The notes: generated by a model from the sequence alone, not told the origin. 64,000 nt of DNA from JAFGPL01 sp963781805 (GCA_963781805.1 CAWAHF010000004.1:3286001-3350000), one strand, 5' to 3'; shown: positions 1 through 9,267, counted from the first letter of the stretch. Numbers and translations: made by a program.

Positions 1-2603
1 TTCATTCCTTCCGATTCAAATTGAAACAATCCAGTTGTTTCACCCCGGCTATAAAGTTCAAAGGTTTTTGAATCATCCAGGGGAATGGTCTCAATATCCA
101 GGTCTAATCCCCCCGACTTTTTTATATTTTCAATGGTATCCTTTATGATGGATAAAGTCTTTAATCCCAGAAAATCCATTTTGAGCATACCCACCGATTC
201 GATATGTTTCCCGTCATATTGAGTAACATACAACTCTGCATCTTTATTGATACAGATAGGAATATGCTCTTCCAAATCGTTCTGCCCGATGATGATTCCG
301 CAGGCATGCACACCGGTCTGTCTTACAGAACCTTCCAGTACCTCAGCATATTTTAAGGTTTGTGAAATCAATTCGTTTTGTGAGTTACGCTCTGAAATCA
401 AATCAGGAACCTCTTCGTATGCTTTCAAAAAGGTGGTGCCCGGGCGGTCAGGTATTAATTTAGCTAGGCGATCGGCTTCGGACAACTCGAGCTTCTGTAC
501 ACGGGCTACATCTCTTATGGCCATTTTTGGAGCCATGGTTCCAAATGTAATAATATGTGCGACCCTCTTTTTTCCGTATTTATTTACAACCCATTGCAAT
601 ACTTTCTCTCTGCCGTCTTCATCAAAATCAATATCAATATCGGGCATGGATACGCGATCAGGATTTAAAAACCGTTCAAACAGAAGATCGTACTTAATAG
701 GATCAATATCGGTAATTCTAAGACAATAGGCCACAACCGAACCCGCTGCTGAACCTCGTCCCGGGCCCACCGAAACGCCCAGCTCCCGTGCTGCTTTGAT
801 AAAATCCCAGACGATGAGAAAATATCCCGGGAATCCCATTTTCCTAACGGTTTCAAGCTCAAAGTCAATCCTGTCTTTGAGTTCCGTTGTTAATTCTCCG
901 TAACGAAATTTCGCCCCGTTAAGTGTCAGATGTCGCAAGTATTCATCAGCATCTCCAAATCCGTCGGGAATTTCAAAATGAGGCATTACAGGAGGACTGT
1001 TCAATTCATAATTTTCAACCTTTTCAACAATATCCCAGGTATTGGCTAAGGCTTCGGGAATATCTGAAAACAATGTTTTCATTTCTTCCTGAGTTTTAAA
1101 CCATTCCTGCTTTGTGTACCGCAACCTGTTTTGATCATCCACATCTTTTCCGGTACTAATACAAAGCAACCTGTCATGTGCAGAAGCATCTTCTTCATTA
1201 ATAAAATGAACATCATTGGTTGCAATAACCTTAACCCCTGTTTCTTTCGATAATTTCAACAACTGTTCATTTACAAATACCTGATCATTATAAACCTCTT
1301 TATCAATTAAAGGATCCCCTGATTTATGCCTTTGCAGTTCCAGGTAAAAATCATCACCGAATATCTCCAGATATTCAACTAAAATTTTTTTGGCGGCTTC
1401 ATAGCCTTCATGTCGCAATGTATTGGGAATTTCACCATTTAAACAGGCGGAACTTGCAATGAGGCCTTTGGAGTGTTTCCTGAGAAGTTGTTTGTCTATC
1501 CGCGGTTTATAATAAAATCCTTCTGTCCAGCCCATGGACACAAGCTTAATGAGATTATGATAGCCTTCAAAATTCCGGGCAAGTAAAATCAGATGAAACC
1601 CGCCGCCATCAATCTTCTCCGATTTTTCATACATTGATCGTTTGGCTATGTAAACCTCACATCCTAAAATAGGTTTGATTTTTTGTTTTGTTGCTTCATT
1701 ATGAAATTCTTTAACTCCAAACATATTTCCATGATCGGTAATGGCAACAGCGATCATCTTATCGTCTACCGCTTTCGATATCAGCGATTTGATATGCGCT
1801 GCTCCGTCCAGTATGGAATATTGGGAATGTACATGCAGGTGAGTGAATGGTATTTCAGAGCTTGATCTATCCTTTGGCATGGTTGATACTTCACTTTCCA
1901 AAGTAGAATCATCCTTTGTCTCTTTTGATACATTCGAAATTATTTCAATATTAACGGGCTCAATAATATCCTGATGCATCTCCTTAAATTTACTGAGCTC
2001 ATCCTCTGTTAACTTTAAAATTTTAGAATCTAAAATCCCAAGTCTCATAAGTTCAAGAAAACACCGTGAGGTTGCAGCAACATCTGCAGATGCATTATGC
2101 GCTTCGTCAAATCCCTCGGCAAATAATCGATTATGTAATTCGGCGAGATTCGGCCATTTGAACTTACCCCCTTTCCCTCCGGGAATAGCACAATACTCTG
2201 TGGAGTTGACCATGGTACAAACCTTAATCTTCGATTTAAGTATGTCTTCTATTCCGGTTCTGTAAAATTCGGATCCAACAATTTTCAAATCAAATTCAAT
2301 GTTATGCCCTATCACTAATGTGCAATTTTCAAGTGCCCGAACAAAATCATTTAATGCAGAACGCAATTCGATGCCTTCTGCCAGCGCTTTCTCGGTAGAA
2401 ATTCCATGTACTTTCTCAGCGCTGAAAGGAATGGTAAAGCCTTCTGGTTTTATAATATGATTTTTTGCTTCAACCAACATTCCGGTTTTGTTATGTATTT
2501 CCCATGCAAGCTGAACCATCCTCGGCCAATTTTCCGTGTTGGAAACTGGTGCATTATAGTTTTGAGGTAAACCGGTTGTTTCTGTGTCGAATATTAAAAA
2601 CAT
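1..2603 (-). CDS. dnaE: DNA polymerase III alpha subunit with N-terminal proofreading exonuclease (3' end outside window)
   Basis: Replicative DNA polymerase catalytic subunit. The reading frame is open from an ATG at 2603 to the left edge (867 codons), so the C-terminus lies outside. Residues about 1-180 form a DEDDh 3'-5' exonuclease: FDTETTGLP near the start, a GHNIEFD motif and a late EAHNASADV motif. A linker follows, then the PHP domain (HLHVHSQYSILDG; TDHGNMFG) and the start of the polymerase domain (GPGRGSAAGS, then PDIDIDFDEDGR, the catalytic aspartates). This links an epsilon-like proofreading domain and alpha in one chain, an arrangement I recall from several Bacteroidota. The visible part ends before the beta-binding and OB domains. 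Identification is firm. Confidence 0.95.
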   Translation of the reverse strand, partial: MFLIFDTETTGLPQNYNAPVSNTENWPRMVQLAWEIHNKTGMLVEAKNHIIKPEGFTIPFSAEKVHGISTEKALAEGIELRSALNDFVRALENCTLVIGHNIEFDLKIVGSEFYRTGIEDILKSKIKVCTMVNSTEYCAIPGGKGGKFKWPNLAELHNRLFAEGFDEAHNASADVAATSRCFLELMRLGILDSKILKLTEDELSKFKEMHQDIIEPVNIEIISNVSKETKDDSTLESEVSTMPKDRSSSEIPFTHLHVHSQYSILDGAAHIKSLISKAVDDKMIAVAITDHGNMFGVKEFHNEATKQKIKPILGCEVYIAKRSMYEKSEKIDGGGFHLILLARNFEGYHNLIKLVSMGWTEGFYYKPRIDKQLLRKHSKGLIASSACLNGEIPNTLRHEGYEAAKKILVEYLEIFGDDFYLELQRHKSGDPLIDKEVYNDQVFVNEQLLKLSKETGVKVIATNDVHFINEEDASAHDRLLCISTGKDVDDQNRLRYTKQEWFKTQEEMKTLFSDIPEALANTWDIVEKVENYELNSPPVMPHFEIPDGFGDADEYLRHLTLNGAKFRYGELTTELKDRIDFELETVRKMGFPGYFLIVWDFIKAARELGVSVGPGRGSAAGSVVAYCLRITDIDPIKYDLLFERFLNPDRVSMPDIDIDFDEDGREKVLQWVVNKYGKKRVAHIITFGTMAPKMAIRDVARVQKLELSEADRLAKLIPDRPGTTFLKAYEEVPDLISERNSQNELISQTLKYAEVLEGSVRQTGVHACGIIIGQNDLEEHIPICINKDAELYVTQYDGKHIESVGMLKMDFLGLKTLSIIKDTIENIKKSGGLDLDIETIPLDDSKTFELYSRGETTGLFQFESEGM

Positions 2604-2801
2604 TTCAGAAGCTTTTATATAAAAATAAAGTACGAAAAACAGGATTAAAAATATGTGTTGATATTTGTAAAATTACTTCAATTCACAGCAAAAAAACAAT
2701 ATTGTTCATAACTATGGAAAAGTAACAATTCGATTGCAACGTTCTATTTATTAGCTTATTATGTCAATCTATTTATGAGACCTGAATCCATAGGATTGTT
2801 T

Positions 2802-3135
2802 TTAGTTAGTTTTATTTTTCAGCCGTTTTCTAAGTTCCAGGGGATGTGTACTTTTTCGCATTTGCATGTTTAAGACCTCAGCTACCAGGGAGAAAAATAC
2901 CGAGAAATATATACCCTTTTGGAACATGATAGTGAAGTCTGTCGCTTATTAAGGTAACCCCAATCAGTATTAAAAATGACAGCGCCAGTATTTGCAAGGT
3001 AGGATGACCGTTTATAAATTTTCTTATAATACCCGAAAATAATATCCTAATGATAACTGCAATAATAATAGCTATTACCCTCAGAAAGACTTTGTCAGTT
3101 AATCCGATAGCCGTTAAAATTGAATCAAATGACAC
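2802..3135 (-). pseudogene. TerC-family membrane protein relic (5'-truncated, frameshifted)
   Basis: The frame from 3135 reads like the C-terminal half of a TerC integral membrane protein: SFDSILTAIGLTDKVFL, a transmembrane segment, then NGHPTLQILALSFLILIG and HVPKGYI. The roughly 120 N-terminal residues expected for the family are absent. After HVPKGYI the frame drifts to a stop at 2878-2880, but another frame resumes the family ending exactly (FSLVAEVLNMQMRK, then HPLELRKRLK) down to a TAA at 2802-2804. So at least one small indel near 2893-2910 breaks it, besides the missing 5' half. A terminator lies directly upstream at 3141-3162, so it has no promoter of its own. I judge it a dead fragment. 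Confidence 0.8.
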
Positions 3136-3140
3136 ACTGC

Positions 3141-3162
3141 AAAAAAAGGGCCTTCTGGCCCT
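3141..3162 (-). terminator. Rho-independent terminator of the thioredoxin-like gene
   Basis: On the minus strand AGGGCC-AGAA-GGCCCT is followed by a run of seven T. It lies about 40 bp past the stop of the thioredoxin-fold lipoprotein gene. Confidence 0.8.
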
Positions 3163-3204
3163 AAAAACTCCTAATCGTAATAAAATGTCAGCTTTGTCAG
3201 AACA

Positions 3205-3729
3205 TTACATATTTTCCGGTTTATCCTTCAGAAGAAATCCTTCAATATTTTGAATAAACATATTCTTAGTTTCTTCAGGCGTCTTTGCAATTCCTGATGT
3301 CATACTGGGATTGCCTTTCACGGGACAATACAAAAATGCCGGAATTCCCTGTATACCAAATGTTGCAGCAAGTTCCTGTTCGGATTGAACATCTACTTTA
3401 TATACGGTTATTTTTCCGGAATATTCTTTTGCAAGCTCATCCAGGATAGGCCCGGTAATTCTGCAAGGTGCACACCAATCTGCATAAAAGTCAATGATAC
3501 AGGGTAATTTACCTTTGTAAACCCAGGTAGAAGGATTCTTTTCAAAATCCATTACCTTATCAAGAAACTCCTGTTTTGTAAGATGTATGGGTGCATCTGA
3601 AACAACCCCGGACACTTCCTGTAATGATACAGTTTTTGCCTTATCATTACTTTTTTCATTCGCATTCTGACTTTTGCAGCTCATCATAATTGCCACTGCA
3701 ATGAATAAAATCCCTAATTTTCTTTTCAT
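3205..3729 (-). CDS. Thioredoxin-fold lipoprotein
   Basis: Predicted envelope lipoprotein disulfide oxidoreductase of 174 aa. A signal peptide of about 17 residues ends in a lipobox-like IMMSC (Cys18), so it is probably membrane-anchored. The thioredoxin domain begins near residue 50 and carries the redox motif WCAPC (Cys86, Cys89) and the cis-proline in GIPAF (Pro130). The spacing and the KVDVQSEQELAATFGI stretch are typical of TrxA-like proteins. An N-terminal linker of about 30 charged residues separates anchor and domain. The likely role is thiol-disulfide exchange outside the cytoplasm; the partner is unknown. It seems to be transcribed alone, ending at the terminator at 3141-3162. Confidence 0.85.
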   Translation of the reverse strand: MKRKLGILFIAVAIMMSCKSQNANEKSNDKAKTVSLQEVSGVVSDAPIHLTKQEFLDKVMDFEKNPSTWVYKGKLPCIIDFYADWCAPCRITGPILDELAKEYSGKITVYKVDVQSEQELAATFGIQGIPAFLYCPVKGNPSMTSGIAKTPEETKNMFIQNIEGFLLKDKPENM

Positions 3730-3898
3730 GATACTGTGTTATAATATTTTTAAATACTCCTCTTTTTTTATTCTGTAAAATTACAAAATATTTATGAATA
3801 TATTCATATTTATATATCTAGATATGTTAAAGCATAAATCATGCCAAAAAAGACAAGATGCAGAATTGTCAGTTGACATTTTCACTAACTAAAACATT

Positions 3899-4549
3899 TC
3901 ATCCTTCAGCTGGTTCATTAACTGATTTTAAGCTATACTGTGCATTCTGTTCCGAAATGAGAATCTCAACAACCCCAACACTAATTAATTTAACCAGGAT
4001 TTTTTCGATGATAAATTTTTTGGTACCAGTTAATTCTGCAATCTCTTTCGAAGTCAATAGTTCATTTTCTTTAAGCATTTTCAGGACTTTTTTCTCCTTG
4101 ATTCCATACCTGATATATACTCCTTTCTTTTGACTTTTTAGTTTCCAGACATTCAGCAAAACAACATTCGCAAGAAAATTCTGATCTTTAATTCTTACGT
4201 ATGCCATCCATTTACCATCTTCGGTTTTGGCATAGTGTGGTTTATGTTTCGCCTGAGGAATATCAACTTCAAGTATCCATTTACCACCAATGTTCCATCT
4301 CCGTGTGGCATATTGTATAGCTGGTTTACAAAACAAGTGGGCTGCAGATTCAACCATATAATCTTCCTCATCGGTTTTAATTCCTGATATTACACCATTA
4401 TCTTTAACTCCCACAAGTAGTTTACCCCCATCGGTATTCGCAAAGGCAGAAAAAGTTTTTGCGATTTTTTTTGCATCTGAAATTTCGAATTTAAAATCAA
4501 GCTGCTGATTTTCTCCCTGTTCTATCAGATTTCTGATATATGTCTCCAT
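3899..4549 (-). CDS. AlbA_2 (Schlafen-like) domain putative transcriptional regulator
   Basis: 216 aa. Residues about 1-120 match the AlbA_2 / divergent AAA-4 family: EQGENQQLDFKFEISD at the start, then FANTDGGKLLVGVKDNGVISG. Residues about 145-205 look like a winged-helix DNA-binding domain (KVLKMLKENELLTSKEIAELTG followed by a second helix). Such proteins are usually annotated as ATP- or DNA-binding regulators; the biochemical role is poorly known. The gene stands alone, 169 bp upstream of the thioredoxin-like gene on the same strand. The family call is good, the function unknown. Confidence 0.75.
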   Translation of the reverse strand: METYIRNLIEQGENQQLDFKFEISDAKKIAKTFSAFANTDGGKLLVGVKDNGVISGIKTDEEDYMVESAAHLFCKPAIQYATRRWNIGGKWILEVDIPQAKHKPHYAKTEDGKWMAYVRIKDQNFLANVVLLNVWKLKSQKKGVYIRYGIKEKKVLKMLKENELLTSKEIAELTGTKKFIIEKILVKLISVGVVEILISEQNAQYSLKSVNEPAEG

Positions 4550-4768
4550 AACCCATTATCAACCTTCCATTGAAGGGTAAAATTTCTAACCTGATTGTAA
4601 ATTTAACTCCGATTAATGGTAATTCAATGACTAAATTCTAAATCTATTTGTTATCAGACGATTAAAGTCTGCAGCAAATTATTGGATAAAGTACTGATAT
4701 CAATTCCCGATTTAAATTTTAAGTCTTCGGAAAAATATTATCGATAAGATATAATTAAATTTTTTTTA

Positions 4769-4776
4769 TATTTTTG
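4769..4776 (+). promoter_or_regulatory. Bacteroidota -7 box upstream of tRNA-Ala
   Basis: TATTTTTG fits TAnnTTTG. It lies 84 bp before the tRNA. The leader between them (4789-4820) holds two mutually exclusive inverted repeats, CCAGACT/AGTCTGG and AGACTTT/AAAGTCT. No clear -33 TTTG was seen. Confidence 0.4.
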
Positions 4777-4859
4777 CCTCGACAAAAACCAGACTTTTTT
4801 CAGAAAGTCTGATAGTCTGGTTAATACAGAACTTACGTAGTATTAACCATTCACATGTT

Positions 4860-4933
4860 GGGGAATTAGCTCAGTTGGCTAGAGCGCCACGCTGGCAGCG
4901 TGGAGGTCAGGGGTTCGATTCCCCTATTCTCCA
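4860..4933 (+). tRNA. tRNA-Ala (GGC)
   Basis: A complete cloverleaf can be folded by eye. The acceptor stem is GGGGAAT with ATTCTCC and includes the G3-U70 pair that is the alanine identity element. The D-arm contains AGCTCAGTTGGCTAGAGC, the anticodon arm CCACG-CTGGCAG-CGTGG gives anticodon GGC, and the T-arm is AGGGG-TTCGATT-CCCCT. The discriminator base is A; CCA is not encoded. Confidence 0.95.
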
Positions 4934-4938
4934 CTCCA

Positions 4939-4965
4939 GCCTGCCCTGTCTGCAAACAGGCAGGC
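4939..4965. repeat. Short dispersed palindrome
   Basis: GCCTG-C-CCTGT, loop CTGCAA, ACAGG-CAGGC: a hairpin with one bulged base. It resembles the GC-rich palindromes at 23705-23728 and 39124-39146. It starts 6 bp past the tRNA and could serve as its 3' hairpin, though no T-run follows. The rest of 4966-5227 holds a run of ten C near 5063 and no gene. Confidence 0.5.
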
Positions 4966-5227
4966 GACTTGCAGGTTCGTTAGCTGAAGCGAACTTCACT
5001 TACCAAAAACATATTTATCTTAAGCAGGTGAGTTTTTTATTTATTGAAAGCTCCTTTCGTTACCCCCCCCCCTCCTAGATGTTTGGTGTGTATATGCAAT
5101 AAACTTCTGTTTAACTCATCTTAAAGATTGATTTTTATCTATTTAATCCAAATATTTATAGTTAAAACAAGCTTTGTGGTATGGTATTTGTTTTACTATT
5201 AATATACTTAATTCAACACGTATCCCC

Positions 5228-5911
5228 ATGAAAACAAAAAAATATAAAAAAGTAAATCTTGAAAATAAGAAATTCTTGTTCTTCGAGATTGGAATTGTTT
5301 TAGCACTGATTATTGCGCTTATGGCTTTTGAATGGTCGGGTAAAGAAAAGGGTAAAAAAAATCTGTTTGCAATAACCAATGATATTTATATTGACGAAAT
5401 TACCCCGGTTACAAAACAAAAAGAGGAAAATCCGGTAAAACCACCTCCTCCGGTTACCATACTTGTAATTACTCCCGATTATGTCCCGTTAACAGAACAA
5501 CTTCAATTACCATCTGTTGAAGCAACAGAGTCAGAAGGAATAGTGCCTAGAGAACCGAAAGAAGAAAAACCAGTAACAGACAATGATTATGTTTTTATAA
5601 GAGCCGAAGAAATGCCTAAATATCATGGAAAGAGCTATAAAGAGTTTGGCAGATTTATTGGCCAGCAATTGCATTATCCTGCACATGCTGCTGAAAATGG
5701 AGTAACAGGTATTGTAAAAGTCAGGTTTATAATTAACGAATCAGGAAACCTGGTAAATGCTACAGTGGTAAGATCTATTCACGAAGAGCTTGATAACGAA
5801 GCGCTCAGAGTTATAAATCTTTCCGACAGATGGAGCCCGGGAAAACAGCATGGCAAACCCGTGAAAGTGGCTTTTGTTTTTCCGATAGAGTTTAACCTTA
5901 CTGACAAATAA
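5228..5911 (+). CDS. TonB-family energy transducer (copy 1)
   Basis: 227 aa from the ATG at 5228. The frame extends upstream to 5174, but the residues from 5228 (MKTKKYKKVNLENKK) align with the start of the next gene. One N-terminal transmembrane helix (about residues 15-37, ending AFEWS) is followed by a short proline-rich stretch (VKPPPPVTI) and a periplasm-spanning linker. The C-terminal TonB domain (about 130-227) contains GVTGIVKVRFIINESG and WSPGKQHGKPVKVAF. TonB carries proton-motive energy from ExbB/ExbD to outer-membrane receptors; no exbBD or receptor is in the window. It is 66 bp upstream of a paralogue and probably cotranscribed with it. Confidence 0.88.
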   Translation: MKTKKYKKVNLENKKFLFFEIGIVLALIIALMAFEWSGKEKGKKNLFAITNDIYIDEITPVTKQKEENPVKPPPPVTILVITPDYVPLTEQLQLPSVEATESEGIVPREPKEEKPVTDNDYVFIRAEEMPKYHGKSYKEFGRFIGQQLHYPAHAAENGVTGIVKVRFIINESGNLVNATVVRSIHEELDNEALRVINLSDRWSPGKQHGKPVKVAFVFPIEFNLTDK

Positions 5912-5977
5912 AAAATATCGTTGAAATTTTGTCAATACTACATATTTAGTTAATTTTGAAATCTTAAAATCTGAAAA

Positions 5978-6655
5978 ATGGAATTAAAAAAATCAAACGA
6001 AGCCAATCTCGAGAAAAAAAGGTTGCTATTTCTCGAAATAGGGTTGGTCGTGGTCTTAGGATTTGTACTTGCAGCATTCGAATGGAGTACCAGACCAAAA
6101 GAAAATAAAATATTTGACGGAGTTACCGAAGATATAGGAGATGAAGAACAAATTCCGATTACCCGGCCGCAGGATCAGCCGCCACCTCCTCCCCCTGCAC
6201 CTCCACAGGTTTTTGAACTGAATATCGTTGAGGATGATGTTCAAATCGATAACCAGCTCGAGTTGCAAGACATGGAAGCAAACGATAACCTTGCCGTTGA
6301 TCTTGTTCCTTTCCAGGAAGAAGAAGCAGCTGACGATGTAGCATTCATTATAGTTGAAGATATGCCTAAGTTCCAGGGTGGAGATCAAAATACATTCCGT
6401 ACATGGATTCAACAGAATCTCAAATATCCTGAAATTGCTGCAGAAAATGGCATAAGTGGAAAAGTATATGTAAATTTTGTGGTTAATAAAAAAGGAGAAG
6501 TAGTTGATGCTAAAGTCGTAAGAGGTGTTGACCCTTCATTGGACCAGGAGGCTCTGCGTGTTGTAAGATCTTCTCCGAAATGGACTCCCGGAAAACAACG
6601 TGGAGCGCCTGTTAAAGTGCAGTTTACATTTCCGATTGTTTTCGTATTACAATAA
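5978..6655 (+). CDS. TonB-family energy transducer (copy 2)
   Basis: 225 aa, a tandem paralogue of the preceding gene: same N-terminal layout (ANLEKKRLLFLEIGLVV), one transmembrane helix ending AFEWS, then a longer proline block (QPPPPPPAPPQ) and an acidic linker. The TonB C-terminal domain (about 130-225) contains GISGKVYVNFVVNKKGEVVDA and WTPGKQRGAPVKVQF. The C-terminal domains are clearly more alike than the linkers, pointing to an old local duplication with diverging periplasmic reach or partner choice. A strong terminator follows at 6676-6702. Confidence 0.9.
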   Translation: MELKKSNEANLEKKRLLFLEIGLVVVLGFVLAAFEWSTRPKENKIFDGVTEDIGDEEQIPITRPQDQPPPPPPAPPQVFELNIVEDDVQIDNQLELQDMEANDNLAVDLVPFQEEEAADDVAFIIVEDMPKFQGGDQNTFRTWIQQNLKYPEIAAENGISGKVYVNFVVNKKGEVVDAKVVRGVDPSLDQEALRVVRSSPKWTPGKQRGAPVKVQFTFPIVFVLQ

Positions 6656-6675
6656 ATCCAAATCCTGAATAATTC

Positions 6676-6702
6676 AAACCCTGGCAAAAACCAGGGTTTT
6701 TT
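6676..6702 (+). terminator. Rho-independent terminator after the tonB pair
   Basis: AAACCCTGG, loop CAAAAA, CCAGGGTTTTTT: a compact stem followed by a T-run, 20 bp past the second tonB stop. Confidence 0.85.
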
Positions 6703-6781
6703 ATTTATGTTCATATTTAGCTATTGTTTTTATGGCATATTTTTATAATTTTAATATATAAAAATCAAATATTTTATGATC

Positions 6782-7954
6782 ATGAAAAAAATCTACTTTG
6801 GTATTATTTTTATTGTAATTGCATTTTCCTGCTCCTCTCCTGAAAAATTGCTCCAACGTGGTGATTACGATGGAATAATAGATAAATCAATAAAAAAAAT
6901 TATTAAAGATCCCAACAGCCAGGAGGATATTGAAATGCTTGATAAAGCTTACAAACTTGCTAATGACAGAGATATGGAGCGCGTGAAATATCTTAAGCTT
7001 GAAGCAAATCCAAATACCTGGGACGAGATACTTGCTCATTATGCAAACCTTAAAAACAGACAGACAAAAGTAAGAAAGGTTTTACCACTGAATTTACATG
7101 GAAGAACAATTAATTATGAATATATAGATTACGATGCACAAATTGTAGAAGCAAAAAGGAAAGCTGCCGAGTATTATTACAACCATGGCAAAGCCCTTAT
7201 GAAGAATAATAACAAAGAATCTTACCGTCAGGCATATGCTGAATTTAGAAGGGCCGGTGATTATTCCGGCGGATCTTATCCGGATCTTGATAAAATGATA
7301 GAGGAGTGCCGGTATATGGGTATAAGCCGCGTACTGGTCTCAGTAATCAATAGTACTAACCTCCGGTTGCCCGAAGATTTTATGGAAAATCTGTTGGCAC
7401 TAAATGCTACCGGCTTAAACAGCGAATGGGTTGAGTTTCATTTTAAACCGTTGGATAAGGAAACCGGGTATGATTATTTTGTAGATGTAAATCTTCAAAT
7501 TATAGACGTATCCCCCGAAGCTGTGAGCGATGATGACAGGCTTATTAAAAAACAGGTGCAGGATGGATTTAATTATGCTCTGGACAGCAAAGGAAATGTA
7601 ATGAAAGATACGGCAGGGAATGACATTAAAATTCTGAAATATAAGGAGCTTAGTTGCACGGTTATTGAAAAAACACAGAACAAGTCTGTTACCCTGAAAG
7701 GAGAAGTGGAATTAACATCTTCAAATCCACAACGGGTCATTAGCAAGGATCCTATCTCGGCAACCACACAGTTTCAACATAAGTCTGCCCGTGCCGTTGG
7801 TGATATTGAAGCTCTGGATCCGGAAACCAGGAAGGAAGTAGAGGTTAAAGAAATTCCATTCCCCGATGACATGACCATGATTTACGATACAAGTGAAGCG
7901 TTAAAACAGGCTATAACAGACGTTATCCGAAAGAACAGACAGTTTATAAAATAA
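6782..7954 (+). CDS. Conserved Bacteroidota lipoprotein, function unknown
   Basis: 390 aa from the second ATG (MKKIYFG); an ATG six bases earlier adds only two residues. The signal peptide ends in AFSC (lipobox). The N-terminal third is helical and repeat-like (EKLLQRGDYDGIIDKSIKKI, then ANDRDMERVKYLKLEANPNTWDEILAHYANL), suggesting TPR-like repeats. The C-terminal half is beta-rich without a motif I recognise. It looks like an envelope lipoprotein of a family common in Bacteroidota but uncharacterised. It is transcribed alone and ends at a terminator at 7979-8016. Confidence 0.7.
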   Translation: MKKIYFGIIFIVIAFSCSSPEKLLQRGDYDGIIDKSIKKIIKDPNSQEDIEMLDKAYKLANDRDMERVKYLKLEANPNTWDEILAHYANLKNRQTKVRKVLPLNLHGRTINYEYIDYDAQIVEAKRKAAEYYYNHGKALMKNNNKESYRQAYAEFRRAGDYSGGSYPDLDKMIEECRYMGISRVLVSVINSTNLRLPEDFMENLLALNATGLNSEWVEFHFKPLDKETGYDYFVDVNLQIIDVSPEAVSDDDRLIKKQVQDGFNYALDSKGNVMKDTAGNDIKILKYKELSCTVIEKTQNKSVTLKGEVELTSSNPQRVISKDPISATTQFQHKSARAVGDIEALDPETRKEVEVKEIPFPDDMTMIYDTSEALKQAITDVIRKNRQFIK

Positions 7955-7978
7955 ACAGGATTATTTTATATTATGACG

Positions 7979-8016
7979 AAATCCTGACAGGTTTTTAAAC
8001 TTGTCAGGATTTTAGT
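7979..8016 (+). terminator. Rho-independent terminator
   Basis: AAATCCTGACA and TGTCAGGATTT form an 11-bp stem around GGTTTTTAAACT, followed by TTAGTTT. It ends the lipoprotein gene. Confidence 0.75.
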
Positions 8017-8036
8017 TTATGGGGGCAATTTTATCA

Positions 8037-8044
8037 TATATTTG
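8037..8044 (+). promoter_or_regulatory. Bacteroidota -7 box of hflX
   Basis: TATATTTG followed by CA matches TAnnTTTG. It lies 24 bp before the hflX ATG, giving a short leader. Confidence 0.55.
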
Positions 8045-8067
8045 CACGCTTTGAATTCATACTTTAC

Positions 8068-9267
8068 ATGTCAGAATTTAACACAAAAAAAGTACAGGAA
8101 AAAGCTATATTGGTTGGGATCATCAATCAGGATCAGAATGAAAATGAAGTCGCAGAATATCTGGATGAACTGGCTTTTCTTGTTGATACTGCAGGTGGTT
8201 TGCCGGTCAAGCGATTTACCCAGAAACTTGAGTCACAGAATGCCAGAACATTTGTCGGTTCGGGCAAATTATCGGAAATAAAAGAATTTGTGGAAAAACA
8301 TGAAATTGATCTTGCAATTTTTGATGATGAGTTATCTCCCAGTCAACTTAGAAATATTGAAAGAGAATTGAATATCCGGATTCTTGATCGAACCAATCTT
8401 ATCCTTGATATTTTTGCCCGGCGGGCCAAAACAGCCCATGCCAAAACCCAGGTTGAACTTGCCCAGTATCAATATCTTCTCCCTCGACTAACCCGAATGT
8501 GGACACATCTCGAAAGACAACGGGGAGGAATTGGATTAAGGGGACCGGGCGAAACGGAAATTGAAACAGACCGGAGAATTATCCGGGATAAGATTGCACG
8601 CCTGAAAATACAACTGGGAAAAATTGATAAACAGATGTCCACCCAGCGAAAAAACCGTGGAAAGATGGTGAGAGTGGCCTTGGTTGGCTATACCAATGTT
8701 GGAAAATCTACATTGATGAATCTGTTGAGCAAATCGGATGTGTTTGCCGAAAACAAGCTGTTTGCCACCCTAGACACCACTGTTCGCAAAGTAATTATCG
8801 GTAATTTACCTTTTTTAATTTCCGATACGGTGGGTTTTATCCGGAAACTACCCCACGGACTGGTGGAATCATTCAAATCGACCCTGGATGAAGTTCGTGA
8901 GGCGGACATACTGTTGCATATGGTTGATATTTCACACCCGAATTTTGAAGAACAGATAGCCATTGTTAACCAGACCTTGCATGAAATTAATGCCGTAAAC
9001 AAACCTGTATATATCGTTTTCAATAAAATTGATGCATATACCTTTGTTAAAAAAGATCTGGATGATCTGGCTCCGAAAACGAAAGAAAATTTTACCCTGA
9101 ATGAATTAAAAAATACCTGGATTGCCCGCCTTAACGATCCCTGCATCTTTGTTTCTGCCGTAAACCGCACCAATATTGAAGAGTTAAAGGAAATGTTGTA
9201 TAATAAGGTAAGAGAAGTTCATATCACACGGTATCCGTATGATGATCTTTTATATAAGGATGAGTGA
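8068..9267 (+). CDS. hflX: GTPase HflX
   Basis: Ribosome-associated GTPase that splits or rescues stalled ribosomes, especially under stress. 399 aa, a normal length. The N-terminal HflX domain includes VGSGKLSEIKEFV (about 63-75), LSPSQLRNIE and the glycine-rich RGGIGLRGPGETEIETDRR (about 152-170). The G domain has GYTNVGKST (P-loop, 207-215), DTVGFIRKLP (G3, 253-262) and NKID (G4, 319-322). It appears monocistronic with its own -7 box. Identification is firm. Confidence 0.95.
   Translation: MSEFNTKKVQEKAILVGIINQDQNENEVAEYLDELAFLVDTAGGLPVKRFTQKLESQNARTFVGSGKLSEIKEFVEKHEIDLAIFDDELSPSQLRNIERELNIRILDRTNLILDIFARRAKTAHAKTQVELAQYQYLLPRLTRMWTHLERQRGGIGLRGPGETEIETDRRIIRDKIARLKIQLGKIDKQMSTQRKNRGKMVRVALVGYTNVGKSTLMNLLSKSDVFAENKLFATLDTTVRKVIIGNLPFLISDTVGFIRKLPHGLVESFKSTLDEVREADILLHMVDISHPNFEEQIAIVNQTLHEINAVNKPVYIVFNKIDAYTFVKKDLDDLAPKTKENFTLNELKNTWIARLNDPCIFVSAVNRTNIEELKEMLYNKVREVHITRYPYDDLLYKDE

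Noticed and set aside
247..729. Plus-strand ORF of 160 codons
   Set aside because: It lies fully opposite the conserved dnaE polymerase domain and has no family resemblance; a shadow frame.
3858..4133. Plus-strand ORF of 91 codons
   Set aside because: Mirror of the AlbA_2 gene, which has clear family motifs.
5061..5074. Run of ten C as a phase-variable tract
   Set aside because: It lies between genes with no frame or promoter across it; no evidence of a switch.
5174..5227. Extended N-terminus of the first TonB gene
   Set aside because: The 18 extra residues do not match the paralogue, whose start aligns with the ATG at 5228.
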